Source of the DNA: Desulfobacterium sp.
GTDB taxonomy: Bacteria > Desulfobacterota > Desulfobacteria > Desulfobacterales > Desulfobacteraceae
Direction: 5' to 3'
DNA: 64,000 bases
Assembly (NCBI GenBank): GCA_030145245.1
Contig: JAQYWC010000001.1
Location: 1-64,000 of the forward strand
The notes beneath the pieces are model-generated. The model did no database searches. It was not told the origin of the DNA and saw nothing but the letters and a program-made list of their open reading frames with translations. Position 1 is the stretch's first letter. Every line of letters starts with the position of its first letter. The position numbers and the translations under genes were made by a program. Below are positions 36,331 to 46,364 of this stretch, in pieces.

Positions 36331-37493
36331 TGATAACCCTGGACGAACTCCTTGAGCGGGACCGGAAACGGGAAGAGGACGGATTCAAGAAAAAGATCCG
36401 CATCGGCCGTATTGTCAAGCCGGGTAAGGGGGGACGGGAGAAGATCGTTGTGGTGCCGACAACGGTGGAGGATAAGTTTGTCCATGACGAGCCCCTGGTG
36501 GACCCGGAGGGAGAGGGCGAACCCACCGGCGGCACCGGCGACGGGGAAGAGGGCGATGTGATCGGGGAAGCGCCCATACGACCTTCAGAAGAGGAGGGTG
36601 AAGGAGAGGGCGAGGGGCCGGGGGAGGGCGGAGGTGGAGAACACGAGATGGAGTCCAATGCCTATGAGCTTGGCAAGGTGCTCAGTGAGGACTTCCAGCT
36701 GCCCAACCTGACGGACAAGGGCAAGAAGCGGACCCTTGCAAAATTTGTGTACGAAATGACGGACAAACACCGGGGATTCGGCCAGATCCTGGACAAGAAA
36801 TCGACCCTGAGGCGGATCGTCCAGACCAACATCGCCCTTGGCAGGGTGCCGGATTTCTACAATATCGACACCTCAGGCTTCATCATTTCACCCAGGGACA
36901 TGATCTACAGGATCCTCTCCAAGGAAAAGGCATACGAATCCCAGGCCCTGGTTTTTTTCCTGCGGGACTACTCCGGCTCCATGGGGGGGAAACCCACCCA
37001 GACCGTGGTCTCCCAGCATGTGATGATCTATTCCTGGCTTCTCTATCAGTATGAAAAGCAGGTTGAAACACGGTTTGTCCTCCACGACACCGAGGCCAAG
37101 GAAGTGGACGATTTTTACAAGTACTACTCCTACAAGGTGGCCGGCGGCACCAAGGTGGTATCGGCCTACAGGCTGGTCAACCAGCTGGTGGAGGCCGAAA
37201 ACCTTGCCAGGGACTACAACATCTACGTGTTCCACGGCACCGATGGCGATGACTGGGATACCCAGGGAAAAGAGGCTGTGGGCGAGCTTGAGACGATGCT
37301 CGAGTATGCGGCAAGGGTGGGCATCACCATTGCCGAACACCGATACACCCGGGCCAATCAGACCGAGGTTGAAAAGTATATCAGGGCTTCCGGACTTCTG
37401 GAGAAGAAGAGCACCCTGTTGAAGCTGGATGTGCTCAAGGAGGACTCTGACGACGCAAGGATCATCCAGGGAATAAAAAAGCTGCTTTCGTAA
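36330..37493 (+). CDS. yeaH: YeaH/YhbH family protein (DUF444)
   Basis: A 387-aa DUF444 protein. A basic N-terminal segment is followed by a Gly/Glu-rich linker (about 60-105), then the DUF444 core with a vWA-like site: FLRDYSGSMGGKP (DxSxS form), FVLHDTEAKEVDD and FHGTDGDDW. The start ATG shares one base with the prkA stop (taATGa), so translation is coupled. With PrkA and SpoVR it forms the conserved trio of unknown mechanism induced in stationary phase or sporulation in other bacteria. Confidence 0.95.
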   Translation: MITLDELLERDRKREEDGFKKKIRIGRIVKPGKGGREKIVVVPTTVEDKFVHDEPLVDPEGEGEPTGGTGDGEEGDVIGEAPIRPSEEEGEGEGEGPGEGGGGEHEMESNAYELGKVLSEDFQLPNLTDKGKKRTLAKFVYEMTDKHRGFGQILDKKSTLRRIVQTNIALGRVPDFYNIDTSGFIISPRDMIYRILSKEKAYESQALVFFLRDYSGSMGGKPTQTVVSQHVMIYSWLLYQYEKQVETRFVLHDTEAKEVDDFYKYYSYKVAGGTKVVSAYRLVNQLVEAENLARDYNIYVFHGTDGDDWDTQGKEAVGELETMLEYAARVGITIAEHRYTRANQTEVEKYIRASGLLEKKSTLLKLDVLKEDSDDARIIQGIKKLLS

Positions 37494-37503
37494 CGGGGGA
37501 GCC

Positions 37504-39156
37504 ATGGAAATTGTCGACCAGCATGTGAAGAGCATCATGGAAGGTTGCAAGGAGCGCGCCAGGGACAAGGGCTTGCAGTTTGAGGACGAAACCCTGGAGT
37601 ATATCGTTACCAACCGGGACCTTCTGGAACTGAGTCCCAAGGTGATGATTCCCAACCTGTACGATTACTGGGTCCACGACGTGAGGGTGCTGTCGGGCAA
37701 GGGAAAATACGAGCTCTATCCGGACAACCCTTACGAGACCGTGATCAATACCCGGCCCGCCATCTCATTTTACAACGACAACAACCCGGACTGGCTCAAC
37801 GTCATGATCTTCTACCATGTACTGAGCCACATCGATTTCTTTCAGAACAACCTCTTTTTTCAGCATACCTGGGAGTACGATTTCGAGGGCCAGGCCCTGT
37901 CGGACAAGCGCCTCATCGCCAGGTACCGTTCGGAAAAGGGACGGTGGGTGGATTATCTCATCGAGTTTTCCCGGGGCCTCGACAACCTTGTGGGCTACCA
38001 CGACACCGTGGCCCGGACCATTACTCCCGCCCCCCGCAGGATGGAGAGAATCGACTACTACTTTGATATCTTTCTCCAGAAGGAGAAAAAGGTCTCCAGC
38101 AACACCTATCTCAAGGAGATCGCCCGGTACAACACCCTTCAAAAAAGCGAAACTTACACCAACGACAGCTTTTTCATCGATGTGATCCACAAGTATCCTG
38201 AGTTTGATGCCCTTTACAGAAAAAGGCTCAAGGCAAAAGAGCATCCCAGGCCAGACGTGATGCAGTACATCCTTGAGCATTCCACGGTGCTGAAAAAGGA
38301 GGAGAACAGTTGGATGAAGTCGGTGATGGAGGTGGTGCGGAACACCTCCCTCTTTTTCCAGCCCCAGATCCGGACCAAGATCATGAACGAGGGCTGGGCA
38401 AGCCTCTGGCACGAAATCCTTTTTATGGAGGATGACAGGATCCGCGGCCATGAGACCAACTTCGCCAAGGTCAATGCCGGCGTGACAGCCATGCCCAAGG
38501 TGGGGCTCAACCCCTATGCCCTTGGTATGAGGCTGTTCTACCATATCTGGGAAATGGAGGACAGGGGGTGTTACTCCCTTGACTACTTTCTCCTCAGGGA
38601 CGAGATGAAACGGGAAAATTTCAATGACCCCAGGAACTCGGGCAGGGGCCTCATCTTCAACATCCGGGAGAACCTGTGCGATTTCACCTTTATCAACAAG
38701 TATATCGACCAGGAGTTCATGAACCGCCATAAGCTCTTTGTCACCGGCACAAGAATCAACCGCCACCGCATGAGCATGGAGTACTATGTGAAGTCCAGGA
38801 GTGCCGAGGATTACAAGGAGATGCTCACCAACACCCTCTACCATCCCCCACGGATCCATGTGGACCATGAAAAGACCCAGAAGGGGCCGCTCTACCTGAT
38901 CCATACCTTTGAGGGTAAGGCGTTGAAGACTGATTTCATCGAGAACACCATGATCGGAATCGAGTTCCTGTGGGGAGAGCCCGTGCGTCTTGAGACCTGG
39001 GAGCATGTCAAGGCTTCGGCCCCCCACCAGATCCCGGGAAACTTCTGGGATCCTGTGGTGCCGAAGACGCCGGAAAGCAAGCCGGATGAGGAGCTTGTAT
39101 GGAAACGCTTCCTCTATGTCATGGAGAACAGAAAGCTCCATAAACGGGAGATATGA
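37504..39156 (+). CDS. spoVR: SpoVR family protein
   Basis: A 550-aa SpoVR-like protein, somewhat longer than B. subtilis SpoVR (about 470 aa) and near E. coli YcgB (510). Family motifs include FYHVLSHIDFFQNN, FARVN-type ETNFAKVNAGVTAMPKVG, NPYALGMRLFYHIWEMEDRG, and REN-LCDFTFINKYIDQEFM. No membrane segment is seen. It starts 10 bases after yeaH with a ggggag ribosome binding site and is followed by a second PrkA-like gene after 7 bases. SpoVR affects spore cortex formation in Bacillus, but this is a non-sporulating lineage by inference, so a general stress role is likelier. Confidence 0.95.
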   Translation: MEIVDQHVKSIMEGCKERARDKGLQFEDETLEYIVTNRDLLELSPKVMIPNLYDYWVHDVRVLSGKGKYELYPDNPYETVINTRPAISFYNDNNPDWLNVMIFYHVLSHIDFFQNNLFFQHTWEYDFEGQALSDKRLIARYRSEKGRWVDYLIEFSRGLDNLVGYHDTVARTITPAPRRMERIDYYFDIFLQKEKKVSSNTYLKEIARYNTLQKSETYTNDSFFIDVIHKYPEFDALYRKRLKAKEHPRPDVMQYILEHSTVLKKEENSWMKSVMEVVRNTSLFFQPQIRTKIMNEGWASLWHEILFMEDDRIRGHETNFAKVNAGVTAMPKVGLNPYALGMRLFYHIWEMEDRGCYSLDYFLLRDEMKRENFNDPRNSGRGLIFNIRENLCDFTFINKYIDQEFMNRHKLFVTGTRINRHRMSMEYYVKSRSAEDYKEMLTNTLYHPPRIHVDHEKTQKGPLYLIHTFEGKALKTDFIENTMIGIEFLWGEPVRLETWEHVKASAPHQIPGNFWDPVVPKTPESKPDEELVWKRFLYVMENRKLHKREI

Positions 39157-39163
39157 ATAGACC

Positions 39164-41491
39164 ATGGATAAAAAGTCTCTTGGAATGGCCAGTGATGTGA
39201 GTCCCGTCCAAAAGGCCGTGGCCTTTTTAAACCGGGACGACTCTTACTACGAAAAAATGAAGCCCCTTTCGTTTGTTCAGTTCCTGGACCTCATCGAGAA
39301 GAAACCCGGCAGGGTGATTCGAAACATCTTCCAGGTCTTTTACGACATGATGGTTTCCCATGTGGACGTGGCAAGCGATGCCATCCCGGACGATCCCGAG
39401 GAGTTCAACTTTACCTACTATGATTGTTCCCGGCTGTTTGTGGAGGGCTCGGAAAATCCCTATTTCACGGACCGGCTCTTTGCCAACCGGCTCATGAAGC
39501 ACATGGAAGGATTGCGTCACGGTGCCCAGCAGAACCGCATCTATATCTTCCACGGTCCCCACGGCTGCGGAAAGAGCACCTTTTTGAACAATTTTTTGAA
39601 AAAATTTGAAGAGTATGCCAACACCGAAAAGGGGATGCGCTACGAGACCCTGTGGCGCATTGATGTCAAAAAGATGGGGGGACCTAAAAGGACCGAGACA
39701 GCCACGGTGATCGAACGGCTGGTGACCCTGCTGGAAGACCACGCCCCGGATCTCATGGACGATGATGTGGAAGAAAAGCTTCACGTGGGATATGATCAGG
39801 ACTGTATCGAAATTCCCTGTATTTCCCACGATAATCCCCTTCTCATCATTCCCAAGAACCTTCGCCGGGGGGTGCTGGACAAGCTGATAAAGAACGACGA
39901 GTTCAAGTGGCGGCTCTTTACGGAAAAGCAGTATGAGTGGGTCTTCAGCCAGGAGGCGTGCACCACCTGTTCATCCATCTACCAGGCCCTGCTCGAGCGG
40001 TTTGGCAGCAGCGAAGAGGTGTTCAAGATGGTTTATGCCAGGCCCTATTACTTCAGCCGGCGCCTGGGCATGGGCATTTCCGTGTTCAACCCCGGGGATA
40101 AGCCCGTGAAGCAGAATGTCATCACCAACCCCATGCTCCAGGACCGGATCAACAGCCTGTTCCGTGACAGCAACCTCATCCATTACCTCTATTCCAGGTT
40201 TTCCAAGACAAACAACGGCATCTACGCCCTCATGGACATCAAATCCCATAATGTCGAGCGCATGGTGGAGCTTCACAACATCATCAGCGAAGCGATCCAC
40301 AAGGTGGAGGACCTTGAGGAGAACGTCAACTCTCTCTTCCTTGCCCTGATGAACCCCGAAGACAAGAAGAACATCCGGGAGTTTCCCTCTTTCTCAGACA
40401 GGATCCAGTATATCAATATCCCCTATGTGCTGGATGTGGAGACCGAGGTCAAGATCCTCACCAACATCTTCGGCCGTCACATCATCGACAGTTTTCTGCC
40501 CATGGTGATGGACAATTTTGCAAGGATCATCATCAGCTCCAGACTCAAGGAAAAGTCCGACACCCTGCTCGAATGGATACAGGATCCGGCCAAGTACCGG
40601 CTCTTCTGCGACGAGAAGCTGATGCTCCTGAAGATGGAGCTTTATTCGGGCAACCTGCCCAACTGGCTCCAGGACGATGACCGGAAGGCGCTCACCTCCA
40701 AGCTGTGGCGCAGGATCATCGCAGAATCCGAGACCGAAGGGATCAACGGGTTCTCCGGCCGGGACTCCATCCGGATCTTTGACCAGTTTTTTTCCATGTA
40801 TGCCAGGGAGGATCGGCTCATCAACATGCCGGTGCTCTGCGGGTTCTTCCGGAACCTTATGAAGGTGAGATCGGGCATGATCCCCCCCGGCCTCCTTGAG
40901 TCCATTTTAAGGATGTACGACTACAACGTGCTCCAGCAGGTCAAGGAGTCCCTCTATTATTACAACGAGGATCAGATCGAGCTGGACATCAAGAACTACA
41001 TCTCCGCCGTCAACTTTGAGATCGGATCCACGGCAAAGTGCATCTTCACCGGCGAGATCCTGGATATCACCAATGCCTATCTCGAGAGCATCGAAAACAG
41101 GCTCTTTATCGCCAACGCCGACCAGCGGCGACGTGAGATCATGCGCACCGATGTGCTCAAGGAGTACACCACAAACGCCCTGACAACGGAGATGATGGTG
41201 GAGGAAAAGCAGATCACCGAGACCCGGCTCTTTATCTCCCTCCACGAACGCTATGTCCATAACCTCAAGAAACGCGTGCTGGAACCGTTCCTGGACAACG
41301 AGAACTTCAGGGGGGCCATCAAGGATTATGATACCGAAGGGTTCAGGACCTATGACAAGCGCATCCGGAGCGATGTGGAGTTCCTGATCAAGAACATGAT
41401 GACAAAGTTCGGCTATACCAAGCAGGGCGCCAACGAGGTGTGCATCTACGTGATCGATTCCAATATTGCCGGCAAGTTCAAGGAGCTGTAA
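39164..41491 (+). CDS. Second PrkA-like serine protein kinase
   Basis: A 775-aa protein with the PrkA AAA domain (Walker A GPHGCGKSTFLNNFL) but an N-terminal extension and low visible identity to the first PrkA. MARK points: RIDVKKMGGPKRTETATVIE, ALMDIKSHNVERMVELHNII in place of the canonical DEI-E core, and a C-terminal domain FIENMMTKFGYTKQG-like ending (FLIKNMMTKFGYTKQGANEV). It is the last gene of the operon and 7 bases from spoVR. A divergent paralogue next to a canonical PrkA suggests a hetero-oligomer or partner-specific kinase, but that is inference. Kinase activity cannot be confirmed by eye. Confidence 0.85.
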   Translation: MDKKSLGMASDVSPVQKAVAFLNRDDSYYEKMKPLSFVQFLDLIEKKPGRVIRNIFQVFYDMMVSHVDVASDAIPDDPEEFNFTYYDCSRLFVEGSENPYFTDRLFANRLMKHMEGLRHGAQQNRIYIFHGPHGCGKSTFLNNFLKKFEEYANTEKGMRYETLWRIDVKKMGGPKRTETATVIERLVTLLEDHAPDLMDDDVEEKLHVGYDQDCIEIPCISHDNPLLIIPKNLRRGVLDKLIKNDEFKWRLFTEKQYEWVFSQEACTTCSSIYQALLERFGSSEEVFKMVYARPYYFSRRLGMGISVFNPGDKPVKQNVITNPMLQDRINSLFRDSNLIHYLYSRFSKTNNGIYALMDIKSHNVERMVELHNIISEAIHKVEDLEENVNSLFLALMNPEDKKNIREFPSFSDRIQYINIPYVLDVETEVKILTNIFGRHIIDSFLPMVMDNFARIIISSRLKEKSDTLLEWIQDPAKYRLFCDEKLMLLKMELYSGNLPNWLQDDDRKALTSKLWRRIIAESETEGINGFSGRDSIRIFDQFFSMYAREDRLINMPVLCGFFRNLMKVRSGMIPPGLLESILRMYDYNVLQQVKESLYYYNEDQIELDIKNYISAVNFEIGSTAKCIFTGEILDITNAYLESIENRLFIANADQRRREIMRTDVLKEYTTNALTTEMMVEEKQITETRLFISLHERYVHNLKKRVLEPFLDNENFRGAIKDYDTEGFRTYDKRIRSDVEFLIKNMMTKFGYTKQGANEVCIYVIDSNIAGKFKEL

Positions 41492-41597
41492 CCCTATTGG
41501 GTTTTCAGGCCACAACCACCAAGACCCATCAGATTTAGGGGAAAGAACTCACCGAAGAACTGTGGGGATTTGAACTGAGATAAGAGGAAATTAATAC

Positions 41598-42221
41598 TCA
41601 TTGATCCCTGCCGCCGCCCCTTTTAATTTCATCAACAATGGCGCGGCTGAGGGTGCCCAGGGCGCGGCTCTGGGCCGCAACCAGTTCGTCGTAGGTTTCG
41701 CCACCGATCGGTTCGGTGATGCGGGCATGTCTGATGACCGGGGCTTTCTTATCTGCTTGATTTTGGACGGACCATGCCACGTTCAGCACAACGTCCCCGC
41801 CAAACCGGCCGTCAAACTGCTCCACAATCAGATGAAGACGACAGGCCGGGGAAAACCCATCGGCCCAGGGATATGCAGCCACCCGGTCTGTGGGCAAAAG
41901 CGTGGCAATATTCCGGGTCAGAACACGTAAAAAATCTTCTGGAAACGAGCTGGCCCATCGATGAAAATCAGCCACATCAACCTGATATCGGCTTTTCCGG
42001 GTCACGATCTGGTGCCGGTCCAGTAATTTTGGAAATTCCACCGGCCCCACACCGATGGCAAGGGGGGACTTGGCAACAGCCGGAGAGATCTCCGCCCGGA
42101 TTTCGAAAAAAGGATCCAGGGTATAATATTTCACCGGGGGCGTCGTGGTGCATCCAGCCAGCACCATCACCATGAGGCAAACCATCCAGCCTTGAGTCCT
42201 AAAGCATGTTCGATGTTTCAT
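41598..42221 (-). CDS. pqiC: PqiC-like lipoprotein (ABC-type transport auxiliary component)
   Basis: A 207-aa lipoprotein: signal peptide ending in VMVLAGC (lipobox LAGC, Cys acylated), then YYTLDPFF and LAIGVGPVEFPKLLDRHQIV, the PqiC/YmbA signature, and a C-terminal domain with ALGTLSRAIVDEI. PqiC is outer-membrane-attached and works with the MCE protein PqiB in lipid transport between membranes. It follows pqiB by 3 bases and is the last gene of the pqiA-pqiB-pqiC order on the minus strand. Confidence 0.9.
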   Translation of the reverse strand: MKHRTCFRTQGWMVCLMVMVLAGCTTTPPVKYYTLDPFFEIRAEISPAVAKSPLAIGVGPVEFPKLLDRHQIVTRKSRYQVDVADFHRWASSFPEDFLRVLTRNIATLLPTDRVAAYPWADGFSPACRLHLIVEQFDGRFGGDVVLNVAWSVQNQADKKAPVIRHARITEPIGGETYDELVAAQSRALGTLSRAIVDEIKRGGGRDQ

Positions 42222-42224
42222 TGT

Positions 42225-43832
42225 CTATTCCTTTCCAAACAACAGGGCCTCGGGATTTCGTTCCAGGGAGTCCGCAAGTTCGCTGATATTCCTCGCTGCA
42301 TCGGCAAGCTCGGTCAGTGCGCGTTTTAATTCATGCCCGGTGGGAGACTCGGCACTCAACACCCTGTTCAACCTGACCAATGTGGTCTGGGACTTTTCCA
42401 GGGTGGCGGTGGCCGCCGGGGCAACCGTCTGGTCCAGGTTCCGCACGAGCGTGGTTATCTGTTCGGTGGCCTTGCCCAGGAGGGACAGGGTCACTAAAAC
42501 TTCGTTGCTGATTTGCTCCAGGGGCAGTTTTTCCAGTTTCTCCACAATATGGGTAACGCCCTTTGTGATCTCTTCAATGGATGTCGGGATTGTCGGTACC
42601 TCCGGGTATTTTCCGCCGTATACCATCTTCCGGGGCGGTTCATCCGGATAGAGATCCAGGTCAATGTAGAGTTGCCCGGTCAGAATATTTCCCTGCTTGA
42701 GCTGCGCCTTGAGACCCTTTTCCACAAGGAGATCGCCCTCCTGCCGGATATCAAGGGGCTGTTTGCCGGTCATGGTGATCCGCCCCGGTTCCAGTTCTAT
42801 GGTCACAGGGATTCGAAAGGCCATGGCATCGTAGTCAAACTCCAGTTTTATATCAAGGACCTTTCCTATCTCGATCCCCCTGAATTTCACCGGCGCGCCT
42901 AAGGAAAGACCGTCCACCGAACCTTCAAAGTTCATCATCCAGCGGATCTTTTGGGTATATGTTTTCTTGTAAATTTCCTCCCGGTTATCGTAGAGCCGGA
43001 AGACCTCACCCTCCCGGGCCATGGGTGCGGATTTTTCATCCAGGGGGGTCTCAAAGGCAATTCCGCCAATCATAAGGGACACAACGGATTCCATGTTCAT
43101 TTTGAGTCCGTTGGCATCAACGGTGACATCCAGGCCGCCTGCCTCCCAGAAACGCGTACTTTTGCGCACCAGATCATGATGGGGGGCATAAATAAAGATA
43201 TTAATATCAACCGATTGGCCATCTTCCTCCAGTTCGTATGCCACCACCTGACCCACCTTGATCTGCCTAAAATAGACGGGCAGGCCAACGTCCAGGGACC
43301 CCAGACTTTTCGCCTTGAGAATGAAATGGCGGCCGGGCAGGTCCGTGGTGACAATGGGCGGCGTCTCCAGCCCCGTAAAAGACGTGGCCGTCCCACCGGG
43401 TTTTCCTGGATCCATACCGATATACGCCCCGGAAAAAAGGGTGCCAAGACCGGAAACACCGTTGCCTACCACCTGGGCGCGCACCACCCAGAAACGGGAG
43501 TTTTCCGTCAAATACTCGTTGGCATCTTTCATCAGCCTGGCCGTGACTATGATGTGGGACAGGTCCTGGCTGAGGTGGATTCCCTCTACCCGTCCCACCT
43601 CCACGTCCTTGAATTTAATTTTGGTTTTACCGGCCTCCAGCCCCTCGGCGTTCTGGAAGGTGATCGTGATGACGGGGCCCTTCTCTGTGATGGCTTTGTA
43701 GACCAGCCACCCGCCAATCAAAAAGGCGATCAGGGGCACGATCCACACAATGGAAACGCCTTTCCCGGGTTTTACTACAATGGCCTGGGCTGCACCTGAA
43801 ATATTGGTGTCCTGGCGTTGCTGTTCAATCAT
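42225..43832 (-). CDS. pqiB: PqiB-like MCE-domain protein
   Basis: A 535-aa protein with a single N-terminal membrane segment (about 24-42, VSIVWIVPLIAFLIGGWLV) followed by three MCE domains: ITFQNAEGLEAGKTKIKFKD, the second around LGSLDVGLPVYFRQIKVGQV and the third around LSLGAPVKFRGIEIGKVLDI. The C-terminal 110 residues form a helical, coiled-coil region (TTLVRNLDQTVAPAATATLE) that could form the needle. In E. coli PqiB makes a tube through the periplasm. The start is ATG 43832 with gagg upstream and it overlaps pqiA by 8 bases. Confidence 0.93.
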   Translation of the reverse strand: MIEQQRQDTNISGAAQAIVVKPGKGVSIVWIVPLIAFLIGGWLVYKAITEKGPVITITFQNAEGLEAGKTKIKFKDVEVGRVEGIHLSQDLSHIIVTARLMKDANEYLTENSRFWVVRAQVVGNGVSGLGTLFSGAYIGMDPGKPGGTATSFTGLETPPIVTTDLPGRHFILKAKSLGSLDVGLPVYFRQIKVGQVVAYELEEDGQSVDINIFIYAPHHDLVRKSTRFWEAGGLDVTVDANGLKMNMESVVSLMIGGIAFETPLDEKSAPMAREGEVFRLYDNREEIYKKTYTQKIRWMMNFEGSVDGLSLGAPVKFRGIEIGKVLDIKLEFDYDAMAFRIPVTIELEPGRITMTGKQPLDIRQEGDLLVEKGLKAQLKQGNILTGQLYIDLDLYPDEPPRKMVYGGKYPEVPTIPTSIEEITKGVTHIVEKLEKLPLEQISNEVLVTLSLLGKATEQITTLVRNLDQTVAPAATATLEKSQTTLVRLNRVLSAESPTGHELKRALTELADAARNISELADSLERNPEALLFGKE

Positions 43833-45057
43833 GGAATTCCTCACAATTGTCCCAGATAAGCCTGGGATCAAAGCTCATGGCAGCAAACATAGTGATGATC
43901 ACCACCGCACAAAAGTAGACGGCCGCAGGCCCGGCATCAATGGAGGCCAGGGCGCCCAGGTTCACCATGGCAACCAGAATCGTCACCACGAAAATATCAA
44001 TCATGGACCAGCGGCCCACCACTTCGGTGATGCGGTACAACCGCGTACGGTCCCCGGGCCGCCATCCGGATTTGAGCTGAACCGAGATCAGCAGGTACAC
44101 CAGGGATCCTATTTTCAGCATGGGCACACAAACGCTGGCCACGAAAATGACCAGGGCAATGGGCCAGCTGCCGTGGAGCAAAAAATAGATCACACCGCTG
44201 ATGATGGTATCGGCCTGTTTGCTGCCCAGGGATGTAACCACGGTGATCGGCAGCACGTTGGCTGGAATATAAAAAATCACAGCTGCCACCACCAGGGCCC
44301 AGGTCCGGGAAATGCTGTTGGGTTTACGGCGATGCAGTGCCCCACCACAGCGGGGGCATTTCATCCGGAGGCGATTGGAGGAATCCCCCCGGCAGAGCAG
44401 GTGGCAGTGATGACAGGAGATCAGAGGTGCATCAGCGGAACGGGCGTGGTCAGGGCCGGCTTTAAATGGCATACTTGCCCAGACAAGATGCTCGTCCATG
44501 GCCGCCATGGATGCCGTCAATATAACCACCAGGGCCATGAAGGAAAAGGCGGCTATCCCCGGTACAATGGTCGCCATTCCGGCCAGTTTGACATAGGCCA
44601 CCAGGATGCCGAACAGGAACACCTCCACCATGCCCCAGGGTTTCAGGTACTGGCTCCACAGAAACACCTTGTTCGCCTTCCAGGGAAGCCGGTTCATCTT
44701 CAGCGGTATCAACACGTACAGCAGACAGAACATCTGCAATAGCGGCACAACAATGGTTGTAAGGAAGCCCACGGTTGCCATGGGCCATTCTCCCTGGAGA
44801 TACAGCTCATGGATACCGGTAATCAATTTTGTCTCACGGACAAGGGCGCCCATTTTAAATCCCAGAAACGGAAAGATATTCGCCACCACGAACAACACGA
44901 GACTCGCCAGGGTCAATGCCAGGACCCGCTCCAGGCTGTGGGGCTTGTGGTGTAACAACACCGCACCACAGCGGAAGCACCTGGCAGTGCCGTTTTCAGG
45001 CACAGGCCCGACCCGGTAAATCAGGTCACAATCATGGCAGGCAATTGGCAAAGTCAT
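43825..45057 (-). CDS. pqiA: PqiA-like inner membrane protein
   Basis: A 410-aa protein made of two similar halves, each opening with rubredoxin-like Cys pairs (CHDCDLIYRVGP ... RCFRCGAVL, and CHHCHLLCRG ... KCPRCGGALHR) followed by about four membrane segments. The pattern is that of PqiA, the inner-membrane partner of PqiB in lipid export and membrane integrity. The start is ATG 45057, with gaggtgg upstream; a TTG 6 codons earlier is less likely. The overlap with pqiB shows one operon. Confidence 0.93.
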   Translation of the reverse strand: MTLPIACHDCDLIYRVGPVPENGTARCFRCGAVLLHHKPHSLERVLALTLASLVLFVVANIFPFLGFKMGALVRETKLITGIHELYLQGEWPMATVGFLTTIVVPLLQMFCLLYVLIPLKMNRLPWKANKVFLWSQYLKPWGMVEVFLFGILVAYVKLAGMATIVPGIAAFSFMALVVILTASMAAMDEHLVWASMPFKAGPDHARSADAPLISCHHCHLLCRGDSSNRLRMKCPRCGGALHRRKPNSISRTWALVVAAVIFYIPANVLPITVVTSLGSKQADTIISGVIYFLLHGSWPIALVIFVASVCVPMLKIGSLVYLLISVQLKSGWRPGDRTRLYRITEVVGRWSMIDIFVVTILVAMVNLGALASIDAGPAAVYFCAVVIITMFAAMSFDPRLIWDNCEEFHD

Positions 45058-45345
45058 CTCCACCTCTGTTAACAAAACGCAGTTTCATATCAGGTGCTTT
45101 CTCCCCATCCATTTCCACAGGCTGTGGTATCTATCGCTGCATTCGTATTCAACCCCTTTAACCGTAATCATCCGTACTGATATGATATGTTGAAAACCGT
45201 TATCAAAATAGAAGAATACCGTTATATTTGTAAAGGAATATTTGAAATGGAAACAAAAGAAAAAGATAAATAAAGTGTTAGTAATTATTTGATAATGCTG
45301 GTGGAGGGAAAGGTGATCACCGGAGACCCTTCCCCCGTATAAGGG

Positions 45346-46221
45346 TTAGAGGTTGTTCATCTTTTGTAATACCTTGTAAAGTCCCTGGGTGCCTAATTCA
45401 CCATGGCCCATGGCTGCGGCGCTGATGTAGAACTGGTGGACCATGGCAAGGCCGGGCAGGGAGATGTTCATCCGCTTGGCTTCTTCCAGGGCGATTCCCA
45501 TGTCCTTTATAAAATGTTTGATGTAAAAGCCGGGATCGTAGTCTCCGCTGGCTATGCGGGGCCCCAGGTTGTTGATGCTCCAGGATCCGGCGGCACCGCT
45601 TCCAATTACTTTGATGACGGATTCCAGGTCAAGCCCGCTTTTATGTGCGTAGAGCAGGGACTCCACCGTGCCGATCATGGTGCCGGCGATCAGGATCTGG
45701 TTGCTCATCTTGGTGTGTTGGCCTGCCCCTGGACCACCCATAAAAGCGATGTTTTTTCCCATGACTTCAAACAGCGGCAGCACCTTGTCATAAATAGGTT
45801 TATCTCCGCCCACCATTATGGCAAGGGTGGCTGCCCGGGCGCCGAGATCTCCGCCGGAAACCGGGGCATCCAGGGATTCTAGGCCCTTGTTTTTCAGTTC
45901 CTTGTGAATCTCTGCTGCAAGTTCGGGGCTGGAGGTGGTCATGTCCACCACAACGGAACCTGGGCTTGCACCATTGATGATCCCGTTTTCACCCAGGATG
46001 GTCTCCCTGACATCCTTTGGGAACCCCACAATTGAGAAGATGATATCGCTTTTGGCAGCAACTTCAGCAGGGGTGTCACACCAGACAGCACCCTTGTCGA
46101 TAAGTGGGGCTGCTTTCTCCATGGTTCTGTTATAAACATGCATTGTGTGCCCCGCATCCATCAGGTGCATGCACATGGACTGTCCCATTACTCCGGTTCC
46201 GATCCAACCAAGTGTGCTCAT
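45346..46221 (-). CDS. 3-hydroxyisobutyrate dehydrogenase-family reductase
   Basis: A 291-aa beta-hydroxyacid dehydrogenase. The Rossmann motif GWIGTGVMGQSM begins at 5; DAPVSGGDLGARAATLAIMV is the substrate-binding signature and GAGQHTKMSNQILIAG holds the conserved catalytic Lys. Members reduce or oxidise 3-hydroxyisobutyrate, tartronate semialdehyde, malonate semialdehyde or succinate semialdehyde. Next to a CoA-acylating semialdehyde dehydrogenase and beta-alanine-type genes, a 3-hydroxypropionate or sulfonate semialdehyde role is possible. It is divergent from the GntR gene 46439. Confidence 0.88.
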   Translation of the reverse strand: MSTLGWIGTGVMGQSMCMHLMDAGHTMHVYNRTMEKAAPLIDKGAVWCDTPAEVAAKSDIIFSIVGFPKDVRETILGENGIINGASPGSVVVDMTTSSPELAAEIHKELKNKGLESLDAPVSGGDLGARAATLAIMVGGDKPIYDKVLPLFEVMGKNIAFMGGPGAGQHTKMSNQILIAGTMIGTVESLLYAHKSGLDLESVIKVIGSGAAGSWSINNLGPRIASGDYDPGFYIKHFIKDMGIALEEAKRMNISLPGLAMVHQFYISAAAMGHGELGTQGLYKVLQKMNNL

Positions 46222-46364
46222 ATCTCTCTTACTCCCTATCTTATGATTGCTTGTTTCGCCTGATCTTCCTGCCGGGGAATATCAGAGTTTGAACTTAACG
46301 AGTTCGGCAACATTAGCTCACTGGCTCTGGTGTGTCAAAAGAAATTCATCCGGTTTTTTTTTAC

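Noticed and set aside
37765-39165. 466-aa open frame opposite spoVR
   Set aside because: It is fully antisense to spoVR, whose protein has clear family motifs; the antisense product shows His/Leu-rich composition with no recognised domain.
43750-44742. 330-aa open frame opposite pqiA/pqiB
   Set aside because: Shadow of the PqiA Cys motifs and membrane segments; no family features.
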